DNA of 41,238 nt from Aquibium sp. ELW1220 (lineage in GTDB: Bacteria > Pseudomonadota > Alphaproteobacteria > Rhizobiales > Rhizobiaceae): assembly GCF_030398385.1 (NCBI RefSeq), contig NZ_JAOAOQ010000048.1:1-41238 (forward strand), given 5' to 3'. The notes beneath the pieces are model-generated. The model did no database searches. It saw nothing but the letters and a program-made list of their open reading frames with translations, and was not told where the DNA came from. Shown here one piece after another: positions 1 through 9,522 of the stretch. Both the position numbers and the translations under genes were made by a program. The stretch's first letter is position 1. Every line of letters starts with the position of its first letter.

Positions 1-101
1 TGCGCTCCGTCGCCGACCGCCTCCTCAACGTCGCCTGCGCCATGCTGAAAGCCGGAACCTCCTTCGACCCCTCCCGGGCAACCCAGAAAACCTCTTGCTA
101 A
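1..101 (+). CDS. IS110-type transposase, C-terminal end (partial)
   Basis: An open frame enters from the left edge (first full codon at position 3) and stops at a TAA at 99-101. The visible 32 residues begin RSVADRLLNVACAMLK and continue AGTSFDPSRA. This resembles the last helix and tail of IS110/IS116/IS902-family transposases, which typically end with an R-x-A-D-R-L-L-x-V-x-C-A-M-L-x-x-G-T pattern. IS110 elements encode a RuvC-like DEDD recombinase and usually lack inverted termini, so no element end can be drawn here. Because only the tail is visible, it is unknown whether the gene upstream is intact. The call rests on remembered family resemblance of a short peptide. Confidence 0.5.
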   Translation, partial: RSVADRLLNVACAMLKAGTSFDPSRATQKTSC

Positions 102-119
102 ACGGTGGGGAGTCCCCCC

Positions 120-1183
120 CCTCCGTCGTCGCTTCGCGACGCCACCTCCGCCCCCACTTCGTGGGGTGGAGGACAAGAGGCCGCAGCGCTTCCGTCCGTC
201 CTCCAACCCCACACAGTGGGCGGAGGTGCCGCAGCTCAGCGAAGGCGTCCGGATCCGGAATCCATTCCGAGACGTCGGCAGGAAGGAGCCTGACATCCCC
301 AGGCGTCATGGAATGGATTCCGGACAGACGCTCCGCGCTCCGCGCGGTTCGTATCCGGAGTGACGCGGGTATGTCCGCCGGCACCGAGACTGCCTCCGCT
401 CTCGCACGGCGTCCTCACCCCCGCCTTCGTCATCCCGGAACGGCGTCCGACGCGGAGCGAAGGACGACGTATCCGGGATCCACGCCTCGCCATCCATGCC
501 CGCGATCCGGTCCACGACGAGGCACGCGCCGCCGCCTCGCTCCGGTCGCCGCCGTCCCCCCCTCCGTCGTCGCTGCGCGACGCCACCTCCGCCCCCACTG
601 CGTGGGGTGGAGGACAAGCGGCCGCAGCGCTCCCGTCCGTCCTCCATTCCCACACAGTGGGCGGAGGTGCCGAGCGGAGCGAAAGCGTCCGGATCCGGAA
701 GCCATTCCGAGACGTCGGCAGGAGGGAGCCTGACGCTCCCCGGCGTCACGGAATGGATTCCGGACAGACGCTCCGCGCGGTTCGTATCCGGAATGACGCG
801 GGTATGTCCGCCGGCACAGAGACTGCCTCCGCTCTCGCACGGCGTCCTCACCCCCGCCTTCGTCATCCTGGAACGGCGTCCGACGCGGAGCGAAGGACGA
901 CGTATCCGGGATCCACGCCTCGCCATCCATGCCCGCGATCCGGTCCACGACGAGGCACGCGCCGCCGCCTCGCTCCGGTCGCCGCCGTCCCCCCCTCCGT
1001 CGTCGCTTCGCGACGCCACCTCCGCCCCCACTTCGTGGGGTGGAGGACAAGAGGCCGCAGCGCTTCCGTCCGTCCTCCAGCCCCACACAGTGGGCGAAGG
1101 TGCCGAGCGCAGCGAAGGCGTCCGGATCCGGAAGCCATTCCGAGACGTCGGCAGGAGGGAGCCTGACGTCCCCCGGCGTCACG
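120..1183. repeat. Tandem array, 2.5 copies of a 433-441 bp mosaic intergenic unit
   Basis: The anchor CCTCCGTCGT recurs at 120, 561 and 994, giving one 441-bp unit (120-560), one 433-bp unit (561-993) and a truncated third copy that matches until about 1183. The 8-bp length difference comes from a duplicated CTCCGCGC near 330-345. Each unit holds several short palindromes, for example a CCCCAC/GTGGGG hairpin and, in copy 1, the perfect 14-bp pair CCGGAATCCATTCC (255-268) and GGAATGGATTCCGG (310-323). A sub-segment starting CCTTCGTCATCC (424 and 857) also occurs at 5112, and a hairpin-bearing piece is related to 40340-40410. The stretch has long open frames on both strands, but they are by-products of high GC and the repeat and have no recognisable protein content. 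Confidence 0.8.
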
Positions 1184-1229
1184 CTTCGCCTGTGTGCCGA
1201 GAATACGACACACGCTGCCGGGGGGCAAA

Positions 1230-3350
1230 TCACCCCTCCAGCAGCGCGTCCATGAGCTTTTCCGCCGCTTCCGGGATCACCGTGCCGGGCGGGAAGATGG
1301 CGGTGGCGCCGGCGGCGAGGACGGCGTCGAAATCGTCGGGCGGGATGACGCCGCCGGCGACGATCATGATGTCCTCGCGGGACAGGCGGGCGAGGGCTTC
1401 CCTGAGTTCGGGGATCAGGGTCAGGTGGCCGGCGGCGAGCGAGGAGGCGCCGACGATGTGGACGTCGTGCTCGACGGCGAGCTTCGCGATCTCCTCGGGC
1501 GTCTGGAACATGGCGCCGACGGTGACGTCGAAGCCGAGATCGGCGAAGGCCGTGGCGATGACCTTCTGGCCGCGGTCGTGGCCGTCCTGGCCCATCTTGG
1601 CGACGAGAATGCGCGGTGCGGCGCCGGTCTTGTCGCGGAACGCCTCGACCTTCTCCTGCACGCGCGGGATGGCGGGGATGTCGCCGGCCTCGGCGCGGTA
1701 GACGCCGGAAATCGTCTGGACGGTCGCGACATGGCGGCCGAAGACCTTCTCCAGCGCCAGAGAGATCTCGCCGACGGTGGCCTTGGCGCGGGCGGCGCGG
1801 ATGGCGAATTCGAGCAGGTTGCCGCCGCTGGCGGCTGCCTCCGTGAGCGCCGACAGCGCGCCTTCGACGGCCGCCACGTCGCGCGTGCCCTTGAGCTGCT
1901 GCAGCTTGGAGAGCTGGCGCGCGCGCACCTGAGCGTTGTCGACCTTGAGCACGTCGACCTCGATCTCGCTGCCCGGCTGGAAGGCGTTGACGCCGATCAG
2001 CGCCTGGCGCCCGGCGTCGATGCGCGCCTGGGTGCGGGCCGAGGCCTCTTCGATGCGCAGCTTGGGGATGCCCTTCTCGATGGCGGCGGCCATGCCGCCC
2101 AGCGCTTCCACCTCCTCGATGTGCGACAGCGCGCGGGCGGCGAGATCGTAGGTCAGCCGCTCGACGAAGGCCGAGCCGCCCCAGGGGTCGATGAGGCGGG
2201 TGGTGCCGGATTCCTGCTGCAGGATGATCTGGGTGTTGCGGGCGATGCGGGCGGAGTGGTCGGTCGGCAGCGCCAGCGCCTCGTCGAAGGCGTTGGTGTG
2301 CAGCGACTGGGTGCCGCCCTGCGTGGCCGCCATCGCCTCGATCATGGTGCGGGTTATGTTGTTGTAGGGGTCCTGGGCGGTGAGCGACCAGCCGGACGTC
2401 TGGGTGTGGGCACGCAGCGCCAGCGACTTGTCGCTCTTCGGCGCGAAGTTCTTCTTCATCAGGGCGGCCCAGAGCAGGCGGCCGGCGCGCTGCTTGGCGA
2501 GCTCCATGAAGAAGTTCATGCCGGCGTTCCAGAAGAAGGAGAGGCGCGGCGCGAAGGCGTCGACGTCGAGGCCGGCCGCGATGCCGGCGCGCACATATTC
2601 GATGCCGTCGGCGATGGTGTAGGCGAGCTCGAGGTCGACCGTCGCCCCTGCCTCCTGGATGTGGTAGCCGGAAATCGAGATGGAGTTGAACTTCGGCATC
2701 TCGCGCGAGGTGTAGGCGAAGATGTCGGAGATGATCCGCATCGAGGGCTTCGGCGGGTAGATGTAGGTGTTGCGGACCATGAACTCCTTGAGGATGTCGT
2801 TCTGGATGGTCCCGGCGAGGTCCTTCTGCGAAACGCCCTGTTCCTCGGCCGCCACGACGTAGAGCGCCATGATCGGCAGCACGGCGCCGTTCATGGTCAT
2901 CGACACGGTCATCTCGCCGAGCGGGATGCCGTCGAAGAGCTGGCGCATGTCGAGGATGGAATCGATCGCGACGCCGGCCATGCCGACGTCGCCCGCCACG
3001 CGCGGATGGTCCGAATCATAGCCGCGATGGGTGGCGAGGTCGAAGGCGACCGACAGGCCCTTCTGGCCGCTGGCCAGGTTGCGCCGGTAGAAGGCGTTGG
3101 ATTCCTCGGCCGTCGAGAAGCCGGCATATTGCCGGATGGTCCAGGGCTGCTGGACGTACATGGTGGGGTAGGGGCCGCGCAGGAACGGGGCCGCGCCCGG
3201 CACCGTGTCGAGGAAGGGCAGGCCCTCGATGTCGGCCTCGCCGTACACGCGCTTGATGTCGATGCCTTCGGGCGTCTCCCAGAGGTCGTCGCGGCTCAAC
3301 TTGCCGCGCGCGGGCTTCGACCAGTCTATGGCGGCGAAATCGGGGATCAT
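1230..3350 (-). CDS. mutB: Methylmalonyl-CoA mutase, large (catalytic) subunit
   Basis: This 706-residue adenosylcobalamin enzyme interconverts (R)-methylmalonyl-CoA and succinyl-CoA in propionate and branched-chain/odd-chain fatty acid catabolism, in the cytoplasm. The N-terminal TIM-barrel substrate domain (about residues 30-550) contains typical family blocks such as [20 protein letters not shown] and [15 protein letters not shown]. The C-terminal Rossmann-like B12 domain carries the DxHxxG cobalt-ligand motif as DGHDRG, with His at about residue 591, followed by a GASSLAAGH block. Length matches the family. The ATG overlaps the stop of the upstream small-subunit gene by ATGA, so the two are translationally coupled. 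The 3' end lies about 45 bp from the tandem repeat array, and no obvious terminator was seen. Confidence 0.96.
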   Translation of the reverse strand: MIPDFAAIDWSKPARGKLSRDDLWETPEGIDIKRVYGEADIEGLPFLDTVPGAAPFLRGPYPTMYVQQPWTIRQYAGFSTAEESNAFYRRNLASGQKGLSVAFDLATHRGYDSDHPRVAGDVGMAGVAIDSILDMRQLFDGIPLGEMTVSMTMNGAVLPIMALYVVAAEEQGVSQKDLAGTIQNDILKEFMVRNTYIYPPKPSMRIISDIFAYTSREMPKFNSISISGYHIQEAGATVDLELAYTIADGIEYVRAGIAAGLDVDAFAPRLSFFWNAGMNFFMELAKQRAGRLLWAALMKKNFAPKSDKSLALRAHTQTSGWSLTAQDPYNNITRTMIEAMAATQGGTQSLHTNAFDEALALPTDHSARIARNTQIILQQESGTTRLIDPWGGSAFVERLTYDLAARALSHIEEVEALGGMAAAIEKGIPKLRIEEASARTQARIDAGRQALIGVNAFQPGSEIEVDVLKVDNAQVRARQLSKLQQLKGTRDVAAVEGALSALTEAAASGGNLLEFAIRAARAKATVGEISLALEKVFGRHVATVQTISGVYRAEAGDIPAIPRVQEKVEAFRDKTGAAPRILVAKMGQDGHDRGQKVIATAFADLGFDVTVGAMFQTPEEIAKLAVEHDVHIVGASSLAAGHLTLIPELREALARLSREDIMIVAGGVIPPDDFDAVLAAGATAIFPPGTVIPEAAEKLMDALLEG

Positions 3351-4786
3351 GCCGGCTCTCCCAAGCTCTCGTCGATGCGGGTGGCGGCGAGCCTTTCGCA
3401 GAAGGCGCCGCCCTCTTTCGGCCCCTCGCGCGTCTCGGCGGGAAGCGTGGCGACCGGGCGCTCCTGCGCCAGCGGGAAGATGGTGGTGCCGACGATGCGG
3501 CGCTCGCCCGACCGGTAGCGGGCCACCCGCGCATCGCGGGCTTCGACCACGCGTGCCTGGTAGCGCCCGGCGGCGAGGCTCTCGAGGATGCCGCCCTCCT
3601 GCTCGATGGTCTTGAACTCCTCCCAAGCGGCCTCGCAGAGCGCCTCGGTGAGGTGGGCGATGCCGCCCGAGCCGGCGGCGGGATCGTTGACGAAGCCGAC
3701 ATGGGCCTCGCGCGAAAGCACCAGTTGCGTGTTGCGGGCGACGCGGCGGGCGAACTCGTCCGGCAGGCCGTGGGTCAGCGTGTGCGGCAGCACCGAGATC
3801 GAATCCGCGCCGCCGACGGCGGCGGCGAAGACGGCGATGGTGGAGCGCAGGATGTTGGTCTCGGGATCGCGGCGCGTCATCATCCGCCACGAGGTCTCGG
3901 CATGGATCATGGCAAGCGACGGCTCGACCGAGCAGACTTCCTGCACGCGCGACCACAGCCGCCGCAGCGCCCGCATCTTGGCGATGGTGACGAACTGGTC
4001 CTGGCTGGCCGCCGTGGCGAAGCCGATATGGGGTGCCGCATAGACCAGCGGCTGGCGGGCGGCCTGGAACATGCGCAGATGCGACAGCGCCGACGACAGC
4101 ATGAAGGCGAGTTCCTGCGCCTCGGTTGCGCCGGCATTGTGGCAGACGCGGCCGTCGGCCTCGAGCAGGACGCCGGGCACGCCGAGCGCGAAGAAATGGG
4201 CGAGCGACTGCGGCAGCGAGGCCTTCAGGGCCTCGATCGACATGCGCATGCGGCCGGTGCCGGCAAAGATCGCCGAGGGATCGATGCCGAAGGAGAGATG
4301 CATGCGGGCGGGGTCGGCGCGCCGGGCGGACAGGTAGGCCACCAGCCACTCGGCGGTGATGCGGCTCGTCGGATGCGTATCGACGCGCAGGTCCAGCCGG
4401 CCGAGCGGCACGTCGTCGAGCGTGGCGGCCAGCGCCTCCTGGGTGGCGGGCAGGCCGTAGCCGAAGGCGTTGGGCGCGCCCTCGAAGACGATCGACAGCC
4501 CGTCGGCGCCGTTCTTCACGTCCTCCAGCGCCTGCGCCCGCGCACGCACCGGATCGGGATCGTCGACGCGCTGGACGATGCGCCAGCCGGCATGCTTGTC
4601 GACCCGCGAGATCGGCTGCGGTTCCTGCGAACGGGCATGCAGCGGCTCGACGCGGATGCCGTCGTCGGTGCGCGACACCAGCGTCGTCTCGAAATCGGCA
4701 CCGCGCAGCGCCTTGGCCGCCATTGCGCGCCAGAGCGCCTCGTCGACCGGCGGGAAATCCGCTTGGCTGAGTAGATCAGGTGTCAT
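3347..4786 (-). CDS. mutA: Methylmalonyl-CoA mutase, small subunit (short form)
   Basis: This 479-residue partner subunit of the mutase resembles the barrel domain of the large subunit in family blocks ([55 protein letters not shown]). It has no DxHxxG cobalamin motif. The sequence stops soon after the barrel, so the whole C-terminal B12-like domain present in about 620-640-residue MutA proteins is missing. It is first in a two-gene operon and overlaps mutB by ATGA at 3347-3350. The ATG at 4786 gives an N-terminus of the expected kind. In known heterodimers the small subunit is structural and non-catalytic; that role is inferred here. A possible promoter sits at 4832-4860. Confidence 0.9.
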   Translation of the reverse strand: MTPDLLSQADFPPVDEALWRAMAAKALRGADFETTLVSRTDDGIRVEPLHARSQEPQPISRVDKHAGWRIVQRVDDPDPVRARAQALEDVKNGADGLSIVFEGAPNAFGYGLPATQEALAATLDDVPLGRLDLRVDTHPTSRITAEWLVAYLSARRADPARMHLSFGIDPSAIFAGTGRMRMSIEALKASLPQSLAHFFALGVPGVLLEADGRVCHNAGATEAQELAFMLSSALSHLRMFQAARQPLVYAAPHIGFATAASQDQFVTIAKMRALRRLWSRVQEVCSVEPSLAMIHAETSWRMMTRRDPETNILRSTIAVFAAAVGGADSISVLPHTLTHGLPDEFARRVARNTQLVLSREAHVGFVNDPAAGSGGIAHLTEALCEAAWEEFKTIEQEGGILESLAAGRYQARVVEARDARVARYRSGERRIVGTTIFPLAQERPVATLPAETREGPKEGGAFCERLAATRIDESLGEPA

Positions 4787-4831
4787 CGTGTGTCCGCATC
4801 CGTGCGGCCGTGGACGGGCCGCTTCCTCGCC

Positions 4832-4860
4832 AGAGTAAAGGGCAACAGCGGGCGCCGCAA
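4832..4860 (-). promoter_or_regulatory. Possible promoter of the mutAB operon
   Basis: On the minus strand, TTGCGG (4860-4855) and TACTCT (4837-4832) are separated by 17 bp and lie about 50-70 bp upstream of the mutA start. The match to the housekeeping consensus is only partial (about 3-4 of 6 in each box). The rest of 4787-5111 shows no recognisable gene, riboswitch or further signal. Confidence 0.3.
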
Positions 4861-5111
4861 CAAAGCGGATGCGCCGCCTTGTGCATCGCACCGAACCCGA
4901 CGCATCTGCGCCACACCTGCCGCTCCTCTCCTCGCGCTCCCCCGCCGGCCGGATTAGGCCGCGCGGGTGCCGACCGCAACTGCGACTTTCGCAAGGATCG
5001 TGCACGGCCGGTGTGAGGGCGGTCGTGGACTGCCGGCGCCATAGCTGCGGGAAGGACGAGAGGACCGTCGAGGTCGCGGCACCCCCCCGCCATGCCCGCG
5101 CGCGCCCTCCG

Positions 5112-5318
5112 CCTTCGTCATCCCGGAACGACGTCCGAGCGGAGCGAAGGACGACGTATCCGGGATCCATGCCTCGGCACCACGGGCAAGCGCGATGGCG
5201 CGGGAGTTTGCCGCCGCCTGCCGCCTTTCTTCGTCGTTTCACCTTTCGACATCGGCCGAGGCATGGATCCCGGGTCTGCGCCTCCGCTTCGCTCCGGCTT
5301 CGCCCGGGATGACGAAGG
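5112..5318. repeat. Inverted-repeat-bounded intergenic element of about 207 bp
   Basis: The element begins CCTTCGTCATCCCGG and ends with the near-perfect complement CCGGGATGACGAAGG. The left 60 bp, including a GGAGCGAAGGACGACG block and ATCCGGGATCC, closely matches segments inside the tandem array at 424-490 and 857-925. It sits between the divergent mutA and DUF853 genes and has no coding content. It is the kind of palindromic intergenic mosaic repeat common in rhizobial genomes. Confidence 0.65.
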
Positions 5319-5468
5319 AATGGGGGACGCCCGGCAATGCTGAAGCGCCGCAACGGTGAAGCGGGCGGACGCAAGGCCCTCCGAGCGTGCCGTTGTAGCG
5401 CGGCATCGGTGCCATTATACCTGACCGGGACGACCCGCCGCAGGCGGGACCACGGAGGGGAGCGCCAG

Positions 5469-7169
5469 ATGAGCGACGACAGCCTGTTTCTCGGCGCGAG
5501 CCGGACGCCGGACGATTCCTACCAGAAATCCGAGACGCTGCTGCTCAGATACGGCAACCGCCACGGGCTGGTGACGGGCGCGACCGGCACCGGCAAGACG
5601 GTGACGCTGCAGGTGCTGGCCGAGGAATTCTCCAATGCCGGCGTGCCAGTGTTCTGCGCCGACGTGAAGGGCGACCTGTCGGGCATCGCGGCGATCGGCG
5701 AGCCCAAGGATTTTCTGGTCAAGCGCGCGGCGCAGGTGAAGCTCGATCCCTACGACTTCCAGGAATTTCCGGTGATCTTCTGGGACCTGTTCGGCGAGAA
5801 GGGCCATCCGATCCGCGCCACGGTGTCGGAGATGGGGCCGCTGCTTCTCGCACGGCTGATGAACCTGTCGGAGGCGCAGGAGGGCGTGCTCAACATCGCC
5901 TTCCGCATCGCCGACGAGGACGGGCTTCTGCTCCTCGACCTGAAGGATCTGCAGGCGATGCTGGCGCACGTCGCCGACCGGGCGGCGGAGATCTCCAAGC
6001 TCTACGGCAACGTCTCCAAGACCTCGGTCGGCGCCATCCAGCGCTCGCTGCTGATCCTGGAACAGCAGGGCGGGGCGAATTTCTTCGGCGAGCCGGCGCT
6101 CGCCATCGCCGACCTGATGCGCACCACGCGCGACGGCCGCGGCGCGATCAGCGTGCTCGCCGCCGACAGACTGATGATGAACCCGCGGCTCTACGCGACC
6201 TTCCTGCTCTGGCTGATGTCGGAACTGTTCGAGGCGCTGCCGGAGGTGGGCGATCCGGAGCGGCCGAAGCTCGTCTTCTTCTTCGACGAGGCGCATCTGC
6301 TCTTCGACGAGGCGCCGAAGATCCTGGTCGACCGGGTGGAGCAGGTGGTGCGGCTGATCCGCTCCAAGGGTGTGGGCGTCTACTTCGTTACCCAGAACCC
6401 GCTCGACGTGCCCGACACGGTGCTGGCGCAGCTCGGCAACCGCATCCAGCATGCGCTGCGCGCCTACACCCCGCGCGAGCAGAAGGCGGTGAAGGCCTCG
6501 GCCGAGACCTTCCGCGCCAACCCCGACTTCGACTGCGCCGAGGCCATCACCCAGCTCGGCGTCGGCGAGGCGCTGGTCTCGACGCTGGAGGCCAAGGGCG
6601 TGCCCTCGGTCGTCCAGCGCACGCTGATTCGCCCGCCGGCCTCCAGGCTCGGGCCGATCACCGATGCGGAGCGCACGCAGATCCAGGCGCTGAGCCCGGT
6701 GGCCGGGCAGTACGACAGGACAATCGACCGCGAATCGGCCTTCGAGATCCTGCAGAAGCGGGGGGCGGAGGCGGCCGATGCGGCCGAGCGGGAGGCGGGG
6801 CGCGACGACGGCCGGGCGCGCGGGCCATGGGGTGGCGAGCGCGACGACCGCCGCCAGGACGAGGCGCGCGACGATGGCCGCGCGGGCGACCGCTGGACGC
6901 TGCCCGACTTCGACGGCAAGGGCCGTCGCGACGAGGAATTCGAGGAAGACTACCGCAAGCGGCGCCCGGCGAGCCGCACCACCTCGAACCGGACGGGCTC
7001 GAGCGGGTCGGGTTCGAGTGGCACGCGCAGTAAGTCGTCCGCCCCGCGCCCGAGGACGTCGAACCGCCAGACCGTGGCGGAGGCCGCCGTCAAGTCGGTG
7101 GTGCGCTCGGTGGGCAGCTCGCTGGGGCGGGCGCTGATCCGGGGGATATTGGGGAGTTTGAAGAGGTAG
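5469..7169 (+). CDS. DUF853 HerA-like P-loop ATPase (YjgR-type)
   Basis: This is a 566-residue cytoplasmic ATPase of the HerA/FtsK superfamily, DUF853 branch. The Walker A motif GATGTGKT is at residues 37-44. Walker [13 protein letters not shown], has its Asp-Glu at about 273-274. A sensor-like block [13 protein letters not shown] and a [10 protein letters not shown] segment follow, as in the family. The catalytic core ends near residue 440. It is followed by a charged, low-complexity Arg/Asp/Glu and Ser-rich linker (about 450-535) and a short conserved-looking tail [24 protein letters not shown]. The ATG at 5469 follows a strong GGAGGGGAG ribosome-binding site. It appears monocistronic. The cellular role of DUF853 proteins is not established; DNA translocation is inferred from the superfamily. 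Confidence 0.92.
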   Translation: MSDDSLFLGASRTPDDSYQKSETLLLRYGNRHGLVTGATGTGKTVTLQVLAEEFSNAGVPVFCADVKGDLSGIAAIGEPKDFLVKRAAQVKLDPYDFQEFPVIFWDLFGEKGHPIRATVSEMGPLLLARLMNLSEAQEGVLNIAFRIADEDGLLLLDLKDLQAMLAHVADRAAEISKLYGNVSKTSVGAIQRSLLILEQQGGANFFGEPALAIADLMRTTRDGRGAISVLAADRLMMNPRLYATFLLWLMSELFEALPEVGDPERPKLVFFFDEAHLLFDEAPKILVDRVEQVVRLIRSKGVGVYFVTQNPLDVPDTVLAQLGNRIQHALRAYTPREQKAVKASAETFRANPDFDCAEAITQLGVGEALVSTLEAKGVPSVVQRTLIRPPASRLGPITDAERTQIQALSPVAGQYDRTIDRESAFEILQKRGAEAADAAEREAGRDDGRARGPWGGERDDRRQDEARDDGRAGDRWTLPDFDGKGRRDEEFEEDYRKRRPASRTTSNRTGSSGSGSSGTRSKSSAPRPRTSNRQTVAEAAVKSVVRSVGSSLGRALIRGILGSLKR

Positions 7170-7174
7170 GGGTT

Positions 7175-7810
7175 CTATCGGCCTCCCAAGACCGCGAACA
7201 TATCTTCCGACGAATCCAACTCCAGTATCGGATGCACTTCCCCGATTTGCCCGGCATAATATGTAAGCCAGCGATTTCCAAGTAGATTAACGAACCCGCT
7301 CAGCCTCTCGTTCACATCGTCGTCTCTGTAAAATGGGAACCAACCGGAGAATTCCATACCATCCGCGCGCAGTTGGGTTGGGACATTTGGATTCATATAG
7401 ATGACACCATCTGTATGCTCATCAGAATAATTGTCCCCCATTAATCTTGCAATCATAGCCAGCATATTGTCATGACCGAATAACGGCGGTTGGTCCATCG
7501 CAATAATAATTAATGATTGTGTATCCTTTTTTCCAAATGCGGACTTAGACTGCCGCAACTGTTTTCGTGCTTTCTTTATGCGCTGCTCGATTGCTCGTCG
7601 AAAGCGCCGAAGGATAAGATTATTTGCCCGCTCCGGAAGCGCTTCCCCCCTGAAGACGTACCCCGCCAGATCGCTTGCGGAACATCCCGCATCTACGCAA
7701 GCCTGCGACAGAGAGCGCATTGCTTCAGGTCCAGAAAATACACCTTCAAATGTTTTTAGTTCAGCAATTACGTTATAATCCTTGAAGAAATAGTCGGCAT
7801 TAAGTGGCAT
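7175..7810 (-). CDS. Hypothetical protein with PD-(D/E)XK-like motif, probably the 3' part of a frameshifted gene
   Basis: This gene is noticeably AT-richer than its neighbours and converges on the DUF853 gene with only 5 bp between the stops. Its 211 residues start at the only ATG in frame, but the frame stays open and protein-like for 16 codons upstream (GGIKISDFLDFKWK) until a TGA. The segment NADYFFKDYNVIAELKTFEG (residues 4-23) has the D...ExK spacing of PD-(D/E)XK nuclease-fold proteins. A later block resembles AIEQRIKKARKQLRQSK and then LIIIAMDQPPLFGHDN, also seen, as I recall, in an uncharacterised bacterial family whose members carry an extra N-terminal region. That missing region appears in the adjacent frame (see 7843-7974). 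The nuclease assignment is an inference. Composition suggests horizontal origin. Confidence 0.65.
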   Translation of the reverse strand: MPLNADYFFKDYNVIAELKTFEGVFSGPEAMRSLSQACVDAGCSASDLAGYVFRGEALPERANNLILRRFRRAIEQRIKKARKQLRQSKSAFGKKDTQSLIIIAMDQPPLFGHDNMLAMIARLMGDNYSDEHTDGVIYMNPNVPTQLRADGMEFSGWFPFYRDDDVNERLSGFVNLLGNRWLTYYAGQIGEVHPILELDSSEDMFAVLGGR

Positions 7811-7842
7811 CTTCCACTTGAAATCAAGAAAATCAGAAATCT

Positions 7843-7974
7843 TTATTCCACCAAATTTTCAACGAAAGTGTCGAATGTTCTTTCAACCGATATGAGCGAA
7901 GGGCGCTCTCTAGGTTCTTTGCTTCTGTGCAGCAACTCGTAGGCTGCGATTTTATCCGGGATTTTTCTCACCAT
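7843..7974 (-). pseudogene. Small frame, probable detached N-terminus of the 7175-7810 gene
   Basis: ATG at 7974 to TAA at 7843 encodes 43 residues, MVRKIPDKIAAYELLHRSKE followed by PRERPSLISVERTFDTFVENLVE. It ends where the next frame begins to read GGIKISDFLDF and runs into the 7175-7810 gene. A single-base indel around 7843-7858 would join the two into one protein of about 266 residues; 7175-7974 is 800 nt, one short of a multiple of three. It could be a true small gene, but the smooth join makes a frameshift (biological or sequencing error) more likely. The same minus-strand frame continues upstream to 8211 with a single TAG at 8062-8064. Confidence 0.45.
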
Positions 7975-8422
7975 GTCGCGCACGGGATATGATTCTGATG
8001 CGCTCCGCAAGCTGTCCGCTTTGCTCGCTCTGGCAGTCTTGCTTGATGGCGTAAAGGTACACTATCGTACCGCGACCTGCCAGAACCGATCTAAAGAGCG
8101 GCAGCACAAAGTTGGCTCAAGTTTTCGAGCAATCGATAGCTGTCGATTTGTCACGCGAACGCCCGGTGCGCTCGCATCTTTGGTCTTCAGCTCCACCGTC
8201 AGCAACGGCCCTTAAGGCGCCGCTGCAAAGGCATCCTTGACGTCTGAATTGGGTAGCTTTGCGTACGGACTTCGCTGTGTGCCCTAATCGTTGCTCTCCG
8301 GGTTCCGGTACCCGGATCCCCGCCACTACGCTCTGCGCAGGAGGCCGGTCATTGTGCATTTCATGAGGTCTCTTCGACCGGGACGGAGCGCTCGCGCGCT
8401 CTTGCGCGGCTCAGCAGTTCCC
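7975..8422. other. Gene-poor, AT-richer stretch
   Basis: I found no convincing intact gene here. A minus-strand frame from 8211 to 8065 reads GPLLTVELKTKDASAPGVRV and on to a TAG, and is in the same frame as the 43-residue fragment below it. It may be decayed coding sequence. The other short open frames have no protein-like features, and no tRNA or insertion-sequence ends were recognised. Confidence 0.4.
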
Positions 8423-8465
8423 AGTTCCAACAGTGAAGTCGCGAATCCGCCCGGACTGTTGGAAC
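8423..8465. repeat. 42-bp palindrome, copy 1 (11-bp arms, 20-nt loop)
   Basis: GTTCCAACAGT (8424-8434) and its exact complement ACTGTTGGAAC (8455-8465) flank a 20-nt centre. The copy lies about 40 bp beyond the stop of the nucleotidyltransferase-fold gene (8505-9518). The 20-nt centre agrees with that of copy 3 at about 14 of 20 positions, so the copies share ancestry beyond the arms. Confidence 0.85.
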
Positions 8466-8504
8466 CGCTGCTTTTGCAACCGAAAGCCGCATGACGTCCA
8501 AGGC

Positions 8505-9518
8505 CTATCCAATCCCCGCCATCGCCTCCTCCACCACCCCGCGCGGAAGCATCAGCAGGTCCGACGCCTCGAACGCCAGATGGCCGAGATAGCGTCGCGT
8601 CAGGGCAGCGACTGTCCGGGCCTGCTCGGCGTCGCGGCGACGTTTCAGGGGGTCGCGGTCGGGGCGGTTCGCGATCCAGTGCTTGTGGATTGCAAAGACG
8701 CGGGGATCGACCGTGACGAGGCGCACGGGAGCGCCGCGCTCGTCGAGCGCGATCTGCTCGAAGGCAGGGGCGTTTTCGAGCCAGGACAGGCCTTCGATTT
8801 CGGCGGCTTCGAGCGCGCCGGGTCCGGTCGGGGAGGAGGGCAGGGCCCAGGGCGGGCGGCGCATCGGGGTGATCAGGTCGACGAGATAGCCCTCGTCGTT
8901 CTCGGCCCGAAAGCCCTGGCGGCTCTTGCGGAAGGAGCGGTCGATACGCCGCAGGAGGTCGACGAGTCCGTCCTGCGAGAGTGCGGCGTCGCCGACGAGG
9001 TTCAGGCCGCGGCGGGCGTCGAACAAAAGGTCGAGGTCGCCGGTGGCCGTGATGCCTGGATCGAGGAAGACGCCGGCAGCGGCCTCGTAGGCATAGAGCG
9101 CGTTGGTGCCGACGACCCGCAGGCCCTTGCCGAGAAATCCGCGCTGGTCGAGCAGGCGCAGGATGCGGGCGGCGATCAGGGGGACGCGGCCCATGCCCAG
9201 CGCGCGATTGACCGCTGCCTGACGGGCAAGCGCTTCGTCGAGCCGCTTGCGGCTGGCAGTGGCGGAGGCGCGTTCGTTTTCGAAGGTCGACTTGAGGGCC
9301 TCGGTCTCCGGCGAGCGTCGGCCCAGTGACTTCTGCCGGCGCTTGCCGTCGTCGGCATAGGAGGCGCGGAACAGGTAGTCATGCCCCTTGGACGTCTCCC
9401 ACACCATCGATCCGCGAAAGCCGTGCTCGCGCTCGACCGCATTGCGCCACGCCTGGTAGCGCTGGCGGGTGTTGATGGTTTCCCGGCTCTGGTCGGCAGC
9501 GAGTTCGACGAAGTCCAC
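8505..9518 (-). CDS. Nucleotidyltransferase-fold protein (GSU2403 / NTP_transf_8 type)
   Basis: This 337-residue protein has the layout of the GSU2403-family nucleotidyltransferase-fold proteins (Pfam NTP_transf_8, as I recall). It has a helical N-terminus (RQRYQAWRNAVEREHGFRGS), a short beta region (GHDYLFRASY), a long charged helix, then the polymerase-beta-like core VVGTNALYAYEAAAG...TGDLDLLFDAR. The TGDLDLLFD segment holds the two acidic residues expected of the active site. An HKHWIANRPDRDPLKRRRD block near the C-terminus is typical of type IV toxin/AbiEii-like relatives. The GTG start at 9518 is the first start in the frame. The arm of palindrome 9523-9564 supplies the only GGAA-like ribosome-binding sequence. 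Function is unknown; a toxin or nucleotidyl-transfer role is conceivable but not shown. Confidence 0.8.
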   Translation of the reverse strand: MDFVELAADQSRETINTRQRYQAWRNAVEREHGFRGSMVWETSKGHDYLFRASYADDGKRRQKSLGRRSPETEALKSTFENERASATASRKRLDEALARQAAVNRALGMGRVPLIAARILRLLDQRGFLGKGLRVVGTNALYAYEAAAGVFLDPGITATGDLDLLFDARRGLNLVGDAALSQDGLVDLLRRIDRSFRKSRQGFRAENDEGYLVDLITPMRRPPWALPSSPTGPGALEAAEIEGLSWLENAPAFEQIALDERGAPVRLVTVDPRVFAIHKHWIANRPDRDPLKRRRDAEQARTVAALTRRYLGHLAFEASDLLMLPRGVVEEAMAGIG

Positions 9519-9522
9519 GACG

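Noticed and set aside
120-1183. Possible CRISPR array
   Set aside because: The repeat unit is about 433 bp with no short repeat-spacer alternation and no cas genes nearby.
306-1701. Several long open frames on both strands in and beyond the left-end repeat
   Set aside because: They repeat with the 433-bp period, lack protein-like composition and are explained by GC-rich repeat DNA.
1194-3518. A 774-codon plus-strand frame antisense to mutB
   Set aside because: It mirrors the real mutase gene; the translation is low in family features and rich in Gly/Ala/Arg/Asp/Val from GC-biased codons.
4787-5111. Possible cobalamin riboswitch in front of the B12-dependent mutase operon
   Set aside because: I saw no B12-box-like or conserved stem elements; B12 riboswitches normally control synthesis and uptake genes, not this enzyme.
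8065-8211. Minus-strand reading frame with a TVELKTKD stretch
   Set aside because: Only 49 codons between two stops and no recognised family; kept as a hint of decayed coding sequence, not as a gene.
8117-8359. An 80-codon minus-strand frame
   Set aside because: No ribosome-binding site, no recognisable motif and composition unlike a protein.
8433-9329. A 298-codon plus-strand frame over the nucleotidyltransferase gene
   Set aside because: It is the antisense shadow of the minus-strand gene, which has a clear nucleotidyltransferase core.
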